From Candidatus Cloacimonadota bacterium (GTDB taxonomy: Bacteria; Cloacimonadota; Cloacimonadia; Cloacimonadales; Cloacimonadaceae): 64,000 bases of DNA. The notes beneath the pieces are model-generated. The model was not told the DNA's origin. It saw nothing but the letters and a program-made list of their open reading frames with translations, and ran no database searches. The stretch's first letter is position 1; each line of letters begins with the position of its first letter. The stretch is taken from contig JAJBAV010000009.1 of the NCBI GenBank assembly GCA_020532085.1, forward strand, positions 19,386-83,385, read 5' to 3'. A program made the position numbers and the translations under genes. Shown here one piece after another: positions 8,759-17,297 of the stretch.

Positions 8759-9394
8759 TCAGGAAATCAGTTGGGGGATTATCTTTAGCAGTTCCTCCGG
8801 CTGGGTCACCACCCGGTCGGGGTTGTGTTCGCGCAGGTTTTGTTCAGAATGAAGGCCCCAACCCACGCTGACGATCTTCACGCGGTTGTGGTGGGCGGCT
8901 TTGATGTCGCGGACTTCGTCGCCCAGATAGACCACGCGCTCGCGGTCCAGGTTGTGGGTTCGGATCCTGGCCTTGATGCTGCGGTGTTTGTGCAGGATGC
9001 CGCTGGTGCCCTCCACCCAGTCGAAACAGCTGATCTGATGATGCCTAAGCCAGGCCTGCAAATTCTCGGTGTGGTTGGAACTGATCAGGGCCAGGGAATA
9101 TCCCTGTTCTTTCAGCTTTTGCAGCACCGGGACCACCCCGGGGCAGGGTTCCAGGTCGGGGATCATTTTGTGGTATTCGTGCAGCACCACGGCGATGGCC
9201 TGGCCGAGTTTGTAGAGGGGAAACTTCACCGCCCGGCAGGCTTTGGGGAGGGGCAGGTCGCGCACCTGTTCGAACAGCTCGGAGCTGATGGTGCGGTAGC
9301 CGTAGCGCGGGGCCAGCTGGTTCACCAGTTCCAGGATCTTGGCGATGGAATCGGCCACCGTGCCGTCGAAATCGCAGATCAGGGTTGGCTTCAT
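8759..9394 (-). CDS. HAD-superfamily phosphatase, phosphoglycolate phosphatase-like
   Basis: A 211-residue cytoplasmic hydrolase of HAD subfamily IA. Motif I is 'ICDFDGTVADS' (nucleophile Asp at residue 8, acid/base Asp at residue 10). Motif II is 'LALISSNH', motif III is Lys in the following helix, and motif IV is 'VVYLGDEVRDIKAA'. The helical cap between motifs I and II fits small phosphomonoester substrates, but the true substrate cannot be read from sequence. The ATG overlaps the rsmI stop by 4 bases (ATGA), so the two are probably translationally coupled. Confidence 0.85.
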   Translation of the reverse strand: MKPTLICDFDGTVADSIAKILELVNQLAPRYGYRTISSELFEQVRDLPLPKACRAVKFPLYKLGQAIAVVLHEYHKMIPDLEPCPGVVPVLQKLKEQGYSLALISSNHTENLQAWLRHHQISCFDWVEGTSGILHKHRSIKARIRTHNLDRERVVYLGDEVRDIKAAHHNRVKIVSVGWGLHSEQNLREHNPDRVVTQPEELLKIIPQLIS

Positions 9395-10230
9395 CGGGAG
9401 CGTTTCCTGGCGTCCAGGATCAGTTTGTAAGCTTGGTTGCGGCTGATCCCAAAACGTATGGAGAGGTTTTCAGCGAGTTCCTTGCTGCTGGCCGGGCCGG
9501 GCTCGAACTCCGCGAGGTAGGCCCTGATATCCGCTTCTGAGGCCGGCTGATCCGGTGTGGCGGCTTCCACAAGGATCACGAATTCACCCTTTTCCATTAT
9601 CTGGTAGTCGGCCAAAATGTCTTCCAGCCTGCCGCGGATGAACTCTTCGTGCAGCTTGCTGATCTCGCGGGCGAGGCAGACCTGCCGGTTTCCACAGTGG
9701 GAGAGGAGGTCCTCAAGCGTTTGCTTCAGCCTGTGCGGTGCCTCGTACAGCGCGGTGGTGTGGGGGCTGGAACTGATGAGGGCGAGCCGGGCCAGCCTGT
9801 CTTTCTGTTTGAGGGGCAGAAAACCCAGGAACAGAAAGCTCTCCGGGTTTAGTCCGGAAGCCGTGACAGCCGGGATCAGGGCGGTGGCTCCGGGCAGGGG
9901 GATGATGGTCACACCCGCTTCAATGGCGGCGCGGACCAGCCAAAAGGCCGGGTCGGAAATCCCCGGGCTGCCGGCGTCGGAAACGACCGCGATGGACTTT
10001 CCTTCGTGCAGCAGGGCGAGGATTTCCGCCAGGCGTTGTTTTTCGTTGTATTTGTGCAGGCTGAGCAGCCTGGGAGCCTTGATCTGGTAATGCGAGAGCA
10101 GGAAACGGGTTTTGCGCGTGTCTTCGGCAGCGATCAGGTTCACACTCTTCAAAGTGTCCAGCGCGCGGAGGGTGATGTCACCCAGGTTTCCCACCGGCAC
10201 CGGAACCAGATACAGGCTGCCTGCTGGCAA
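9391..10230 (-). CDS. rsmI: 16S rRNA (cytidine(1402)-2'-O)-methyltransferase
   Basis: SAM-dependent enzyme that 2'-O-methylates C1402 in the ribosomal P site. The 279 residues open with 'GSLYLVPVPVGNLGDITLRAL' and continue with 'AAEDTRKTRFLL', 'VSDAGSPGISDPAFWLVR' and 'ITEREL'-like features of the tetrapyrrole methylase fold. The start codon is TTG, set by AGGAG directly after the kbl stop 10 bases upstream. The C-terminal 50 residues look like the usual RsmI helical domain. It sits in a kbl-rsmI-HAD operon. Confidence 0.95.
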   Translation of the reverse strand: MPAGSLYLVPVPVGNLGDITLRALDTLKSVNLIAAEDTRKTRFLLSHYQIKAPRLLSLHKYNEKQRLAEILALLHEGKSIAVVSDAGSPGISDPAFWLVRAAIEAGVTIIPLPGATALIPAVTASGLNPESFLFLGFLPLKQKDRLARLALISSSPHTTALYEAPHRLKQTLEDLLSHCGNRQVCLAREISKLHEEFIRGRLEDILADYQIMEKGEFVILVEAATPDQPASEADIRAYLAEFEPGPASSKELAENLSIRFGISRNQAYKLILDARKRSR

Positions 10231-10239
10231 ATCCGCTCC

Positions 10240-11427
10240 TTAAACCAGTTGCAGAGCTTTGCCCACCTTGATGAAGGCGGCGATGGCCTTGTCCAGGTCC
10301 TCGCGGCTGTGCGCCGCGGAAAGCTGAACCCGGATGCGGGCTTTGCCTTTGGGCACCACGGGATAGACGAAGCCAATCACGTAGATGCCTTCTTCCAGCA
10401 GCATGTCGGCCATTTTCATCGCCAGAGGCTCGTCGTAAAGCATCACGGGCACGATGGCGGTGTTGCCTTCCACGATCTTGAAGCCGGCCTTGATCATTTC
10501 CGCGCGGAAATAGCTGGCGTTTTCCCACACTTTGTCACGCAGAGCGGAGGAACCGGAAAGCAGGTCGATCACCTTGATGCTGGCGCCAACCACGGCGGGG
10601 GCGACGGTGTTTGAAAACAGATAGGGCCGGCTGCGCTGGCGCAGCAGCTCGATGATCTCTTTGCGGCCGGAGGTGAAACCGCCGTTGGCGCCGCCCATCG
10701 CTTTGCCGAGGGTGCTGGTAACTATGTCCACGCGGTGCTGAACGCCAAACTGTTCCGGGGTTCCGCGGCCGGTTTTGCCGATATAGCCGGTGGCGTGGGA
10801 ATCGTCCACCATCACCAGGGCGTCGTATTTTTCGGCCAGATCGCAGATCTCGGGCAACCGGGCCATGTCGCCGTCCATGGAGAAAACGCCGTCGGTGCAG
10901 ATCAGGCGGTACTTCAGGTCCTTGGCCTCGATCAGGCATTTTTCCAGCTCTTCCATGTTCGAGTGTTTGTAGCGGAAGCGCTGCGCCTTGCAGAGCCTCA
11001 CTCCGTCGATGATGGAGGCGTGGTTCAGTTCATCGGAGATGATGGCGCTTTCCTCGTTCAGAAGGGGTTCGAACACACCGCCGTTGGCGTCGAAGCAAGC
11101 GGCGTAGAGGATGGTGTCCTCGGTGCCGAGAAACTCGGAGATCTTGCGTTCCAGATCTTTATGGATCTGCTGCGTGCCGCAGATGAAACGCACGGAAGCG
11201 AGGCCGTAGCCCCAGTCGTTCATGATGTCCTGGGCGGCTTTCACCACCTCGGGATGGTTGCCCAACCCCAGATAGTTGTTCGCGCAGAAGTTCATGACTT
11301 TCTTGCCAGTGCTCACACCGATGTTCGCTCCCTGGGGCGTGGTGATGACGCGTTCGTTCTTGTACAAGCCCTGCTGTTTCAGTTCCACAAACAGGTCTTG
11401 CAGGTCGGTTTTCATTTTGCCAAACAT
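10240..11427 (-). CDS. kbl: Glycine C-acetyltransferase (2-amino-3-ketobutyrate CoA ligase)
   Basis: PLP enzyme that splits 2-amino-3-ketobutyrate with CoA into glycine and acetyl-CoA, the second step of threonine breakdown. About 395 residues from 11427, close to the 398 of E. coli Kbl. Visible: '[12 protein letters not shown]', '[16 protein letters not shown]', '[11 protein letters not shown]', '[12 protein letters not shown]' (PLP aspartate) and '[13 protein letters not shown]' (Schiff-base Lys). GTGGAGG lies upstream of 11427; a longer frame to 11493 lacks a site. No threonine dehydrogenase gene is adjacent. It fits an amino-acid-fermenting lifestyle. Confidence 0.95.
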   Translation of the reverse strand: MFGKMKTDLQDLFVELKQQGLYKNERVITTPQGANIGVSTGKKVMNFCANNYLGLGNHPEVVKAAQDIMNDWGYGLASVRFICGTQQIHKDLERKISEFLGTEDTILYAACFDANGGVFEPLLNEESAIISDELNHASIIDGVRLCKAQRFRYKHSNMEELEKCLIEAKDLKYRLICTDGVFSMDGDMARLPEICDLAEKYDALVMVDDSHATGYIGKTGRGTPEQFGVQHRVDIVTSTLGKAMGGANGGFTSGRKEIIELLRQRSRPYLFSNTVAPAVVGASIKVIDLLSGSSALRDKVWENASYFRAEMIKAGFKIVEGNTAIVPVMLYDEPLAMKMADMLLEEGIYVIGFVYPVVPKGKARIRVQLSAAHSREDLDKAIAAFIKVGKALQLV

Positions 11428-11493
11428 GGCAAACCTCCACAATATTATTGGTTCAATAGTTGGCACACTTTTTGGAGGCCTCGAATCAGTCAA

Positions 11494-11518
11494 TAAAAAA
11501 AGCTCCCGGTGAGGGAGC
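11494..11518 (-). terminator. Intrinsic terminator of the tRNA-Leu transcript
   Basis: On the minus strand GCTCCC and GGGAGC pair around a 5-base loop (11502-11518) and are followed by a run of seven T (11495-11501). It lies just downstream of the tRNA and upstream of kbl. Confidence 0.85.
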
Positions 11519-11525
11519 CAGATTT

Positions 11526-11614
11526 TGGTGCAGAAGGCGGGACTCGAACCCGCACACCCGTTACAGGCACAAGATCCTTAGTCTTGCGTGTCTGCCAAAT
11601 TCCACCACTTCTGC
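11526..11614 (-). tRNA. tRNA-Leu, anticodon AAG
   Basis: Class II tRNA with encoded CCA (11526-11528). The acceptor arms GCAGAAG and CTTCTGC pair fully. The D-loop has GG, and the T-arm is GCGGG-TTCGAGT-CCCGC. The anticodon stem CAAGA/TCTTG encloses the loop CTAAGGA, so positions 34-36 read AAG. The long variable arm and discriminator A fit leucine. An A at position 34 would need deamination to inosine to read CUC. Most bacteria use GAG or UAG for these codons, so this is unusual (see findings). It lies between secG and kbl. Confidence 0.93.
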
Positions 11615-11634
11615 ATCTGTAAACTCTTTGGGGT

Positions 11635-12027
11635 TCAGTTGCCCGGGTTGGTTTCCGCGGGAGGCGTCTGAGGCTGCTGCGGCGCGGAACCGGCCGGAGC
11701 GGCTTGCGCGGGCTGGGCCGCGGGAGCGCTCTGCGGGGCCGGGGCCTTGGTATCGCCAAACTTTTCGTTCAGCACTTTGGGAGCCTTTGTCTCGTTCACT
11801 CTGGATACCTGGAAAGCCAGGAACAGGCAGGAAACGACAAAGATCACGCCCAGGATCTGGGTCCATTTGCGCAGAAACTTGGAGGCCCCGCTGCCGCCGA
11901 ACACGTTCATCGCCGCCCCGCCCAGGTTGGCATCCAGGCCACCCTTGGAGGTTTGGGACAAAATGACCAGCACCAGCGCGGCGCTGATTATGATATGGAT
12001 CACCAGGGCAATCGTGTATATAAGCAT
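11635..12027 (-). CDS. secG: Preprotein translocase subunit SecG
   Basis: Small inner-membrane partner of SecYE. The 130 residues hold two membrane helices (about 3-25 and 55-75) flanking the conserved cytoplasmic loop 'SQTSKGGLDANLGGAAMNVFGGSG', which is the SecG hallmark. The C-terminal 45 residues are Ala/Pro/Gln-rich and likely disordered, as in many SecG proteins. AAGGAAAG precedes the ATG. It lies upstream of the tRNA-Leu gene and may be co-transcribed with it. Confidence 0.93.
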   Translation of the reverse strand: MLIYTIALVIHIIISAALVLVILSQTSKGGLDANLGGAAMNVFGGSGASKFLRKWTQILGVIFVVSCLFLAFQVSRVNETKAPKVLNEKFGDTKAPAPQSAPAAQPAQAAPAGSAPQQPQTPPAETNPGN

Positions 12028-12069
12028 GTTTCTTTCCTTAACTAACTTCGAAAAAGCATTGTCTGGAAA

Positions 12070-13011
12070 CTAAGTTTTGGAAGCGGCTTTTTTGTCAATC
12101 AGAAAATCCCGCCGTTCCTGCCAAACGCTAACCAACATGGCCGCCAAAAGCAGCGCCGCGCCAAGGATGGCGGTGGATGAAACCTTTTCCCGCAGAAGCA
12201 GCCAGCCGCCCAGCATGGCGAAAACACCTTCCAGGCAAAGGATCACACTGGCCGCGTGGGGTTGCACTTTTTTCTGCGCGTGCAGCTGCAGGGTGAAGGC
12301 CACTCCCACGGACATAATTCCCGCGTAGAGAAGCGGCAGGCTTGCCGTTCGCACCCCGGCCAAGAGCTTCGCGGTGAAGATGCCCTGATGGCTGTGAACG
12401 CGGTGGACAAGGCTCCCGGCCAGGCTCAGGAACGCGCAAACCCAGTACTGGAACTGCGCCAGGCGCAAACTCGAGTGGGATTTGGTGAGCTTGTCGATCA
12501 ATTGCACGTGCAGCGCCCAGAAGACAGCTCCGGCCAGCACCAGCGAGTTGCCCAAAGTGGCCTGCAAATTGGGTTTTCCGTTGATCAAAACCAGGCCGGC
12601 CAGACTCAGGGCCACGGCCAGGGCCAGCGGAGGATTCAGCTTCTGGCCCCTTCCCAGGCCGATCAGGGGAACGAACACCACGTAGAGCCCGGTGATGAAC
12701 CCGGCGCTGCCAGCCCCGGTCCAGAGCATGCCAAACTGCTGCAAGCTGGCGGCGAGGAAAAGCAGCGATCCCAGCAGCAGGGGGCCTTTCCAGCTATTCC
12801 ACTCAAGTGGCGCGGGGTCTGCTGACGCGATCTGCGCGCTGGGGTTTTTCGCTTTGGAAAACCATCCGGGCAGGGCCACGCAAACCGCCCCCAAAGCGAA
12901 GCGCAAAGCGTTGAAGGTGAAGGGGTCGAGGCTGTCCATGCCTTTGCGCTGGGCCACGAAAGCCAGGCCCCAGATCGCTGCGGTGAGCAGCAGGGTGAGA
13001 TATGCCGCCAA
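12070..13011 (-). CDS. EamA-family (drug/metabolite) permease
   Basis: A 313-residue inner-membrane protein with ten predicted helices in two EamA repeats. The start 'LTLLLTAAIWGLAFVAQRKG' and 'NALRFALGAV' are typical of the DMT superfamily, and a second repeat begins at about residue 155 ('GNSLVLAGAVFWALHVQLI'). The start codon is TTG with a weak ribosome site. It lies 15 bases after the small lipoprotein-like gene and 42 bases before secG. The substrate is unknown; members export amino acids, nucleotide-sugars and other metabolites. Confidence 0.85.
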   Translation of the reverse strand: MAAYLTLLLTAAIWGLAFVAQRKGMDSLDPFTFNALRFALGAVCVALPGWFSKAKNPSAQIASADPAPLEWNSWKGPLLLGSLLFLAASLQQFGMLWTGAGSAGFITGLYVVFVPLIGLGRGQKLNPPLALAVALSLAGLVLINGKPNLQATLGNSLVLAGAVFWALHVQLIDKLTKSHSSLRLAQFQYWVCAFLSLAGSLVHRVHSHQGIFTAKLLAGVRTASLPLLYAGIMSVGVAFTLQLHAQKKVQPHAASVILCLEGVFAMLGGWLLLREKVSSTAILGAALLLAAMLVSVWQERRDFLIDKKAASKT

Positions 13012-13026
13012 CTTATCTGGCCCGGC

Positions 13027-13317
13027 TTAGTCTTCGCGGCATCTCTTCCGGCTCAGGGCCAGGCCGCCGAAACCGCCAACCACTCCCATGTAATAGCCCA
13101 GATCGTAGGCCCAGCCTGTGTTAAAGACCTCGTAGAGGCGAACCTCCCGGTTGAACAATTGCCAGATCAGGCTGATCGGCGCGATCCAGCCGTGCCAGAT
13201 GCCCATGAAAAATCCAGCCCGGTTATCGGCTGAACGTCCATTCACTCCTGGCGCGCAAGCGCAAAGCAGGGCCAGGCAGAACAGCAGGCCCAGGATCAAC
13301 GCAAGTTTTGTTTTCAT
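13027..13317 (-). CDS. Small membrane/lipoprotein-like protein
   Basis: A 96-residue protein with a signal sequence ending near 'LCACAPG', a possible lipobox (Cys at about residue 21). One further hydrophobic stretch lies near the C-terminus ('LGYYMGVVGGFGGLAL'), and the end is basic. The motif 'GFFMGIWHGWIAPISLIWQLF' is seen in short proteins of many bacteria, whose function is unknown. It heads the minus-strand run with the EamA permease. No ribosome site stronger than GGGAG was seen. Confidence 0.7.
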   Translation of the reverse strand: MKTKLALILGLLFCLALLCACAPGVNGRSADNRAGFFMGIWHGWIAPISLIWQLFNREVRLYEVFNTGWAYDLGYYMGVVGGFGGLALSRKRCRED

Positions 13318-13555
13318 TTTTATACTCCCTGTTCAACCCAAACTGCCATGCCCCGGTTTTGGTCAAGAGAATTGTTGGGCAAACGTGTTCAACCCCGCGC
13401 CGCAATTGTCTGCGAAAAGGGTGATGCCTGGCAGGGTGTGTAAAAAAATCAACAATCATGCTTATTTTACCCGCTGCAATTATAAAAAAAGGCTTGCCAA
13501 GAAATGGCGCGCCCGAAACTATGGAGAAAGAACAACCTTAAGGTAAGGAGACCAC

Positions 13556-13822
13556 ATGCTGTACACGCTTCCAGATGGCCGCAGTTTCGAGCTGGAGCAG
13601 GTTAGCAGAGTGTCCAGGATCCGGGACGAGGGTGTGGACGCCGGGCCGATCGGTTACAGCAAATTGGCGTTCCACATCAGTTTCAGAGGCAATGAAGTGA
13701 TCGAAGTTGAGCTTCCCTATCTATACTCGGACTGGGTGGAGCAAAAAAAGAAGCTGAACTGCATCCGTGAGGGGCTGTTGCAAAGCATTCGCGAATATGG
13801 CGGAGAGGTTGACGATTCCTGA
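13556..13822 (+). CDS. Small cytoplasmic protein of unknown function
   Basis: An 88-residue protein with no signal sequence or membrane segment. A strong AAGGAG lies 8 bases before the ATG, and a possible promoter (TTGCCA at 13494, 17-bp spacer, AACTAT) lies upstream. The sequence starts 'MLYTLPDGRSFELEQVSRVS' and ends in an acidic tail; it looks like a small beta-rich domain with a C-terminal helix. I do not recognise a family. It stands alone between a minus-strand operon and a repeat-bearing gap. Confidence 0.65.
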   Translation: MLYTLPDGRSFELEQVSRVSRIRDEGVDAGPIGYSKLAFHISFRGNEVIEVELPYLYSDWVEQKKKLNCIREGLLQSIREYGGEVDDS

Positions 13823-13887
13823 CTCCTGGCCCCATTTCCGCTGATTTATAAACCACCCCCGCGTTCACGCTTCAGCCCCGAACACAC

Positions 13888-13950
13888 GTCATTCCGGACG
13901 CAGGTGCTTGGGCGCCGGAGATCCGGAATCCAGCTCTGTTGGGTAATGCC
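13888..13950. repeat. GTCATTCCGG hairpin repeat with tail, copy 1
   Basis: Outer arms GTCATTCCGG and CCGGAAT(CC) enclose a tip stem GGTGC/GCGCC (one G-U pair). The tail TGTTGGGTAATGCC recurs after the copy at 44975. The gap 13823-14117 holds nothing else I can support. Confidence 0.7.
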
Positions 13951-14117
13951 TTTACAGGGTGTCGAGGCAGGCTGTGCCCGCATCGACCACTACTTGGTCG
14001 GGGTTTTGGTTTGGTTTGGCTGTTTGGATTCCTGAGCCCCGGGGCAGATGCCTCCACCCCGGAACTTTATACCGGCTCTCAACCACCCGGTTTGATTGAA
14101 AGCCGAACTATCCGGTC

Positions 14118-15017
14118 TTACGGCGCCAGCAGTTTCAGGATGTCGTCCGTGATGCTGATGGTGATCAGGTCTTTATAGGAGTAGGCCTGTTCGATGTCGG
14201 TCCCGTAGGCGTTGATCTTCACCTTGCCGTTCACCCGGTAGCTCACCTCACCGTTGATAGCGCCCTTGGCGATGTTGTAGATGGCTTTGAGGTTGTTCAC
14301 TTTAAAGATCATCGTGCCTTCGCGGGAGTAGACCTTTTCGTCGAAGCTCAGGGCTTTGTCCAGGTCGCCAGTGCCGGATTCCGCGTTGCCGATGGTGATG
14401 TTGGCGGGAAATTCCTCCAGGGTGAATTTGAGCCCGTAGGGATTCATCACGATGAAATCCACCAGGACCTGGGTCTCGGTGATGCCAACTTTGCCCAGAT
14501 AGCTGCGTTTGATCTTGAAAATGTCGTCGCCGTTGGCTTTGAAGGTGCTCAAAACCATTTGCAGCTGATCCCGGATGTCGATCTCGTAGGGCTCTTCGAA
14601 CACCAGGTTTTGCCTGGTGCCCAGCACCTTGCCAGAGCCTGTTCCCGCGATATAGACAAAGACCTTCTGGTCGGAGTAATTCACCAGTTTAACGGTGGGC
14701 CGGGTATCCAGGGTGATGTCAAAATCGAGGGCGCTGGCTTTGCGGCCGGGGATCTCCACCGCCCGGCTGAGCGAGGCCGTGCCGATCTGTTCGCGGTTTT
14801 TGTTCAGCAATGCCACGTCCATGTCGTTCAGTTTGAGTTTGTAACGGTTGGGGTTGAGCACGCTGAGCGAGATCTCCAGCCTGATCTTGTCCGGATCGAT
14901 GGAGACGACCTTGATGTCGTGGATTTTTTCCACCTTGGGGCTTTTGAAGAACAATTTGCAAGATCCCAGGCTCAGCAGAGCCGCACAGATCAGCAGGCAA
15001 TTGAGTGCATTACGCAT
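14118..15017 (-). CDS. LEA14/WHy-type lipoprotein
   Basis: A 299-residue envelope protein. The N-terminus 'LLSLGSCKLF' is a clear lipobox (Cys at about residue 20). Two successive WHy/LEA14-like beta domains follow. The first contains 'LEISLSVLNPNRYKLKLNDMDVALL', and the second has 'LVDFIVMNPYGLKFTLEEFPANI'; each has the hallmark NP(Y/N) turn. Such domains are common in bacterial LEA type 2 proteins and are linked to stress tolerance by homology only. The gene lies 20 bases after asnB on the same strand and is probably co-transcribed. Confidence 0.82.
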   Translation of the reverse strand: MRNALNCLLICAALLSLGSCKLFFKSPKVEKIHDIKVVSIDPDKIRLEISLSVLNPNRYKLKLNDMDVALLNKNREQIGTASLSRAVEIPGRKASALDFDITLDTRPTVKLVNYSDQKVFVYIAGTGSGKVLGTRQNLVFEEPYEIDIRDQLQMVLSTFKANGDDIFKIKRSYLGKVGITETQVLVDFIVMNPYGLKFTLEEFPANITIGNAESGTGDLDKALSFDEKVYSREGTMIFKVNNLKAIYNIAKGAINGEVSYRVNGKVKINAYGTDIEQAYSYKDLITISITDDILKLLAP

Positions 15018-15037
15018 CTGTACCTCACGTGTTGGTT

Positions 15038-17032
15038 TTATGTTTGCAGGTCAAACTCGATCCAGGGGCCGAAGCTGCGGAACCAGTTCTCCAGCGCGAA
15101 CACGTTGAAGATCATCTCCGCCTGGGAGTTGTCGCCCTTCTGATATTTTTGCCAGTTAGCCCAAACGCGGGGCAGGTCCCAAATCCCGCGGCGGCGGAAT
15201 TCCGTGGAGCTGAACAGTTCGTTCACGGCCGCTTTCATCCCCCCGCGCAGCCATACGGCGTGGAAGGGGGATCCGAACACAGCTTTGTCCCGGCGTTCCG
15301 CGATGGCCCGGGGAACGATGGGGCGCATGGCCTGGCGGTGGATGTGCTTTCCGGACGCGTGGCGGATCTTGAAGGCGGAGGGCAGAGAAAAGGCGAATTC
15401 CACCAGTTCGTGGTCCAAAAAGGGCACCCGGCTTTCGATCGAGGCGGCCATGGACATGCGGTCCTCCCAGTGCAGCAGGGTGGGCAGGGAGGTGAAATAG
15501 ACCTCATTGTAAAGGAAGTTGGCCAGCCTGGTCCCCTCCAGATCGGCGATGCGCGAGAGGATGCCGGTTTCCAGCGATCTCTTGGCCTGGGTTGTGAATT
15601 CCCGGTTAAAGGGTTCGAAGCGCAGGTGCCAGAATTCCATCTCGTACAGCCGGGATTCCGGAAACGCTGCCGCCAGCAGGGTTTTCGCGATCCCCGCCAG
15701 GTTTTGGGGGAGGGTGTGGTTGCTTAGGTAAGCCTTCAGTTCGGTGCCGATTTTTCCCTGCCGCCGGTCCCGCAGCAGGTCGCCCAGCCAGCGGTATTGC
15801 GCGTGTTTGTAGCCGGCTGTGAGTTCATCGCTGCCCTGTCCGTCCAGCAACACTTTCACGCCGTGCTCCCGCGCCAGGCGCATCACGGCGTATTGCGCGG
15901 CGAATCCCGCTCCCAGCGGCAGATCGTTGAACCAGGTGGCTTCGGCGAACCACTGCAGCGCGTCGTCCACCTTGGGTGACGTGAGATGCGAAACACAGCC
16001 GCAGGCCGAGGCCACTTCAGCGATCCAGCGCCGTTCATCGAGCTGGGGCAGCTCGGCAAAATAGGAGGAAAAGGTCTGCAGTTGGATGTCGCTGTGCCGC
16101 ACGGCGCTGCACACGATGGCCGAGGAATCCAAGCCGCCGCTCAGGCAGGCCCCAACCTCCACATCCGAGCGCATCTGCCAGCCCACCGCGCGTTGGAACA
16201 GGGCGCGGTACCTTTCGGTGGCGTCTTCCAGGGACAAAGTGCTGCTGCCAAAGGTGGAGGGGTCCAGGCGATGATGGGTCCACACCGCGATCTGCCCGTC
16301 TTTCACGGCCATGGCGGTGCCTGGCTCCAGGGCGTGGATGTTGGTCCAGAAGGTTTCACCGCCGTAAACCTGCAGTGAATTGATCTTCATGGCGCGCCAG
16401 AGCATCGGCCGGTTCAGGCTTTTGTTCACGGGCGTAAGCAGCAGCTGTTTGATCTCCGAGCCGAAATATAGAACCTGGTCGTGGATGCAGTAGTAGAAAG
16501 GTTTCACGCCAAAGCGGTCCCTCGCGCAGAACAGCCGGCGCTGCTTTTCATCCCAGATGGCCAGGACCCAGATGCCGTTGAACCTTTTCAAACAGTCATC
16601 TCCCCAGGCGTGGTAAGCCTTGAGGATCACCTCGGTGTCGGAGCGGCTGCGGAACCCATATCCTGCCCTGTTCAGCTCTTCGCGCAGCTCCACATGGTTG
16701 TAGATCTCACCGTTGAAAACAATGTGCAGGCCCAGTTCCGGATCGCTCATGGGCTGATGTCCGCCGGCCCCCGGATCGAGGATGGCCAGGCGGCGGAAAC
16801 CAAAGCCCAGCCTTGCTTTTTCCCCTTCATCCAGCCGCGGATGCAGGGCCTTCACTTCCGCGGAGGAATCCTGGCCGGAAAACGACTCCCTGACGCCGGT
16901 TTCAGGGCTGCAGAGGAAATAGCCCTCGTCATCCGGCCCGCGGTGCCTGACCGTGTTGGTCATTTCCCTCAGCAGCCGGATGTCAGCGATTCTTTCCGCG
17001 TCGAGACAAAGGATTCCGCTTATTCCGCACAT
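15038..17032 (-). CDS. asnB: Asparagine synthase (glutamine-hydrolysing)
   Basis: About 664 residues. The start at 17032 is fixed by chemistry: the N-terminal nucleophile Cys must be residue 2, and the sequence here reads M-C-G-I-S-G. The glutaminase domain shows 'RHRGPDDEGYF' and 'FNGEIYN'. The synthetase domain shows 'GACLSGGLDSSAIV' (PP-loop, about residue 300). The longer frame to 17071 would add 13 residues and hide the Cys. There is no ribosome site, and a promoter lies right at the start (17043-17071), so the message may be leaderless. A relaxed specificity towards other amidation substrates cannot be excluded. Confidence 0.93.
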   Translation of the reverse strand: MCGISGILCLDAERIADIRLLREMTNTVRHRGPDDEGYFLCSPETGVRESFSGQDSSAEVKALHPRLDEGEKARLGFGFRRLAILDPGAGGHQPMSDPELGLHIVFNGEIYNHVELREELNRAGYGFRSRSDTEVILKAYHAWGDDCLKRFNGIWVLAIWDEKQRRLFCARDRFGVKPFYYCIHDQVLYFGSEIKQLLLTPVNKSLNRPMLWRAMKINSLQVYGGETFWTNIHALEPGTAMAVKDGQIAVWTHHRLDPSTFGSSTLSLEDATERYRALFQRAVGWQMRSDVEVGACLSGGLDSSAIVCSAVRHSDIQLQTFSSYFAELPQLDERRWIAEVASACGCVSHLTSPKVDDALQWFAEATWFNDLPLGAGFAAQYAVMRLAREHGVKVLLDGQGSDELTAGYKHAQYRWLGDLLRDRRQGKIGTELKAYLSNHTLPQNLAGIAKTLLAAAFPESRLYEMEFWHLRFEPFNREFTTQAKRSLETGILSRIADLEGTRLANFLYNEVYFTSLPTLLHWEDRMSMAASIESRVPFLDHELVEFAFSLPSAFKIRHASGKHIHRQAMRPIVPRAIAERRDKAVFGSPFHAVWLRGGMKAAVNELFSSTEFRRRGIWDLPRVWANWQKYQKGDNSQAEMIFNVFALENWFRSFGPWIEFDLQT

Positions 17033-17042
17033 GATGGGGTAG

Positions 17043-17071
17043 CAGATATCTGAACCTTTGAATATGGTCAA
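17043..17071 (-). promoter_or_regulatory. Putative asnB promoter (near-leaderless)
   Basis: On the minus strand TTGACC (17071-17066), a 17-bp spacer, then TATCTG (17048-17043). The asnB ATG begins 10 bases after the -10 box, leaving a 5' leader of only a few bases. Confidence 0.55.
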
Positions 17072-17085
17072 GCTAATTTTGGACG

Positions 17086-17174
17086 GCTCCCAATATCAAT
17101 ACGGTATCAATACGGAATCATTACGGATGAAATCCGTATTGATTCCGTATTGATACCGTATTGATATTGGGAGC
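17086..17174. repeat. 89-nt palindrome of inverted 11-mers, copy 1
   Basis: A near-perfect hairpin: 35 paired bases, one T-T mismatch, 7 more pairs and a GAA loop. Each arm is made of 11-base units related to TATCAATACGG, three per arm. It sits between the divergent asnB and cyclophilin genes. A second copy is at 43099-43187 (86 of 89 bases equal by my count). Confidence 0.95.
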
Positions 17175-17297
17175 GAAGGCGGTGTGTTAGTGGAGACAAA
17201 TTTGTTGACAGGAACCAATGTTCATCTAAGCGGGTCTGAGTGGTTTCCGGCAAATCTTTGCCGGAGCGGATGACCCATCAAGAAAGTGAGGCCGAAC

